DNA from: Mucor racemosus
Lineage: Eukaryota > Mucoromycota > Mucoromycetes > Mucorales > Mucoraceae
Direction: 5' to 3'
Assembly: GCA_027405735.1 (NCBI GenBank)
Contig: JAPEHQ010000014.1
Coordinates: 1,302,001-1,366,000 of the forward strand
Length of the DNA: 64,000 nt
Part shown: one piece after another, positions 62,807-64,000 of the stretch
Layout of the letters: each line of letters begins with the position of its first letter
Numbering within the stretch: the stretch's first letter is position 1
Position numbers and translations under genes: made by a program
The notes under the pieces: generated by a model
What the model saw: the letters and a program-made list of their open reading frames with translations, nothing else
Told to the model about the DNA's origin: nothing
Database searches by the model: none

Positions 62807-64000
62807 GCAATAATTATAAAGTAAGACTACATTATCATCAAATAAACTACCACACAATATTAACATGTATAAACATTTACAGTAATAAGCTTGAATCACG
62901 TGGGTACAACATCGTAAATTCTCGAAAAAGTTCTCAAGTATTATAAAATCTCTTATTTTTAGGACTTGCAAGGCTTATAAGCGGAATATTAATTTAGAAA
63001 ATTATTTTTGTCCAGATCATCAATTTTGACATTTTTTAATTTTTTTTTTCTGATTTTGCAAATCTAGAGTTAATTATACTACCAATTATAAAAATAAAAA
63101 ATATACACATATACAGAATTTAGCGCTCTATTTGCTCAATAAAAAATAACAAACATTTCTATTGTAAAATATTACATGAAAATCCTTTAACCAAAAATCC
63201 GTTTTTGGGACAAAAGTACAGATTTTCATTACTTAACATTTAATATTAAGCTTTTATAAAACGTGTATTAGTCATGGCTACAATTTCCTCTCACAATGTG
63301 GTATATTTAAACGTTGATTTTAGTATCAAAATTTGATTTTTCTTTTTTTTGATCAAAATCATGAGTGTTAGTAAGGATAAAATGAGTCCCGAAAATGTCC
63401 GCTACAAAGTCTGAATTTTCAGACCGTATGCGGTTAAATATAAGAAAAGTAAAAAAAAAAAACGCATTTTTGTTTAAAACTTAGATATATACCATAGTAT
63501 AAGATACTTAGCCGTTCGATCTTGCTATGCTCAATTATGGCGTCGCTCTACAGGCTCGCTTTTGCAATTTTTTAATGAATATATGATACGACAGACAGTT
63601 TTGCTAGTAGAAAAATGTATGTTTCTATGATAACAGATATTGCTTATTTTGTTAGTTTATGGGTTGATGCGCTGTAATGCTGCTTTTACATTGACTGAAA
63701 TGTGCAATTTATCAGGGTTTTAATTACGCTAAATAATGTAAAGCACTGAAATTTTTTTTCTACGTGTGTTGTTTCTCATTTTTTGTTTTCATATTTCAAG
63801 AATATATTTAACGTTTGATCAGGTAGATCAGACTATCAAGCTAGTATTGTTTTCGTTTATCTGAATATGCATGCTAACACAAGAGACTAATATTTTTAAT
63901 GTAGATAGCAGTCTATATTAGAGACTGATATTTTCATTTAACGGCATTCTAATAACAAATATCATTATTTACTACCGTATTATTGGGCATATTTTTTGAT

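Larger units (their letters stand above)
59038..64000 (+). mobile_element. third copy of the CACTA-ended element, cut by the window edge
   Basis: Begins CACCACGGCCAAGCTATGCT, matching the terminus at 35119 in inverted orientation, and runs rightwards through the same order of segments as the right arm read backwards. It contains extra sequence relative to that copy at about 59210-59950 and 60275-60750, and the 237-bp repeat M. It lacks both the Harbinger-like and hAT insertions as far as the window shows. The last bases match left-arm position 19256. Confidence 0.6.

Overview
The window looks like nuclear DNA of a mucoralean-type (Mucoromycota) fungus. It is very AT-rich, has short introns (about 55-80 nt, GTAAG-type donors), glutamine-rich tracts, pyrimidine-rich leaders and fungal housekeeping genes. 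The species cannot be named from the sequence. All functional calls come from reading translated motifs; no database search was possible.

Layout. Positions 1-2082: a UBA-domain protein gene (minus strand) running off the left edge. Positions 2490-6080: a badly broken minus-strand reading whose end resembles a TnpB/Fanzor-type zinc ribbon plus RuvC-III. Positions 7681-8552: a PCL/PHO80-like cyclin. Positions 10162-11799: the six-exon gene for pyruvate dehydrogenase protein X. Positions 12.9-41.2 kb: a gene-free block of nested repeats. Positions 41.7-50.4 kb: a compact block with five genes: a DUF4112 protein, an unrecognised coiled-coil protein, a NOA1/YqeH-type circularly permuted GTPase, TAPT1/EMP65, and a MIT-domain protein. 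Two of the neighbouring pairs in this block are convergent and only 75-114 bp apart. Positions 53.5-55.8 kb: a C7orf25/DUF1308-like gene and a small Cys-containing protein. Positions 57.1-64 kb: a second repeat block, cut by the window edge.

The most striking structure is a giant, almost perfect palindrome at 14768-34207 with arms of about 5.58 kb (inserts removed) and a 58-nt spacer. The arms stay colinear without indels, apart from one transposon insertion in each. The left arm carries an intact PIF/Harbinger-like element (1898 bp, 3-bp target duplication). The right arm carries an intact hAT element (6311 bp, 8-bp target duplication) encoding an 864-aa transposase with its catalytic D, D and E. 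Each arm preserves the empty site for the other arm's insertion. This dates both insertions after the inverted duplication, or after its last homogenisation, and argues against a simple assembly artefact.

Much of each arm belongs to a larger non-autonomous element. Its ends read CACTACGGCC and are followed by clustered short TGGGCATAATG-like motifs. Inside is a decayed WD40 fragment resembling dynein intermediate chain. A third copy begins at 59038 and leaves the window. Other repeat families seen are a 1.2-kb family (three copies), a 237-bp family (three copies, one with a 6-bp target duplication), a 132-bp hAT MITE and a 439-bp MITE with CACTATG ends.
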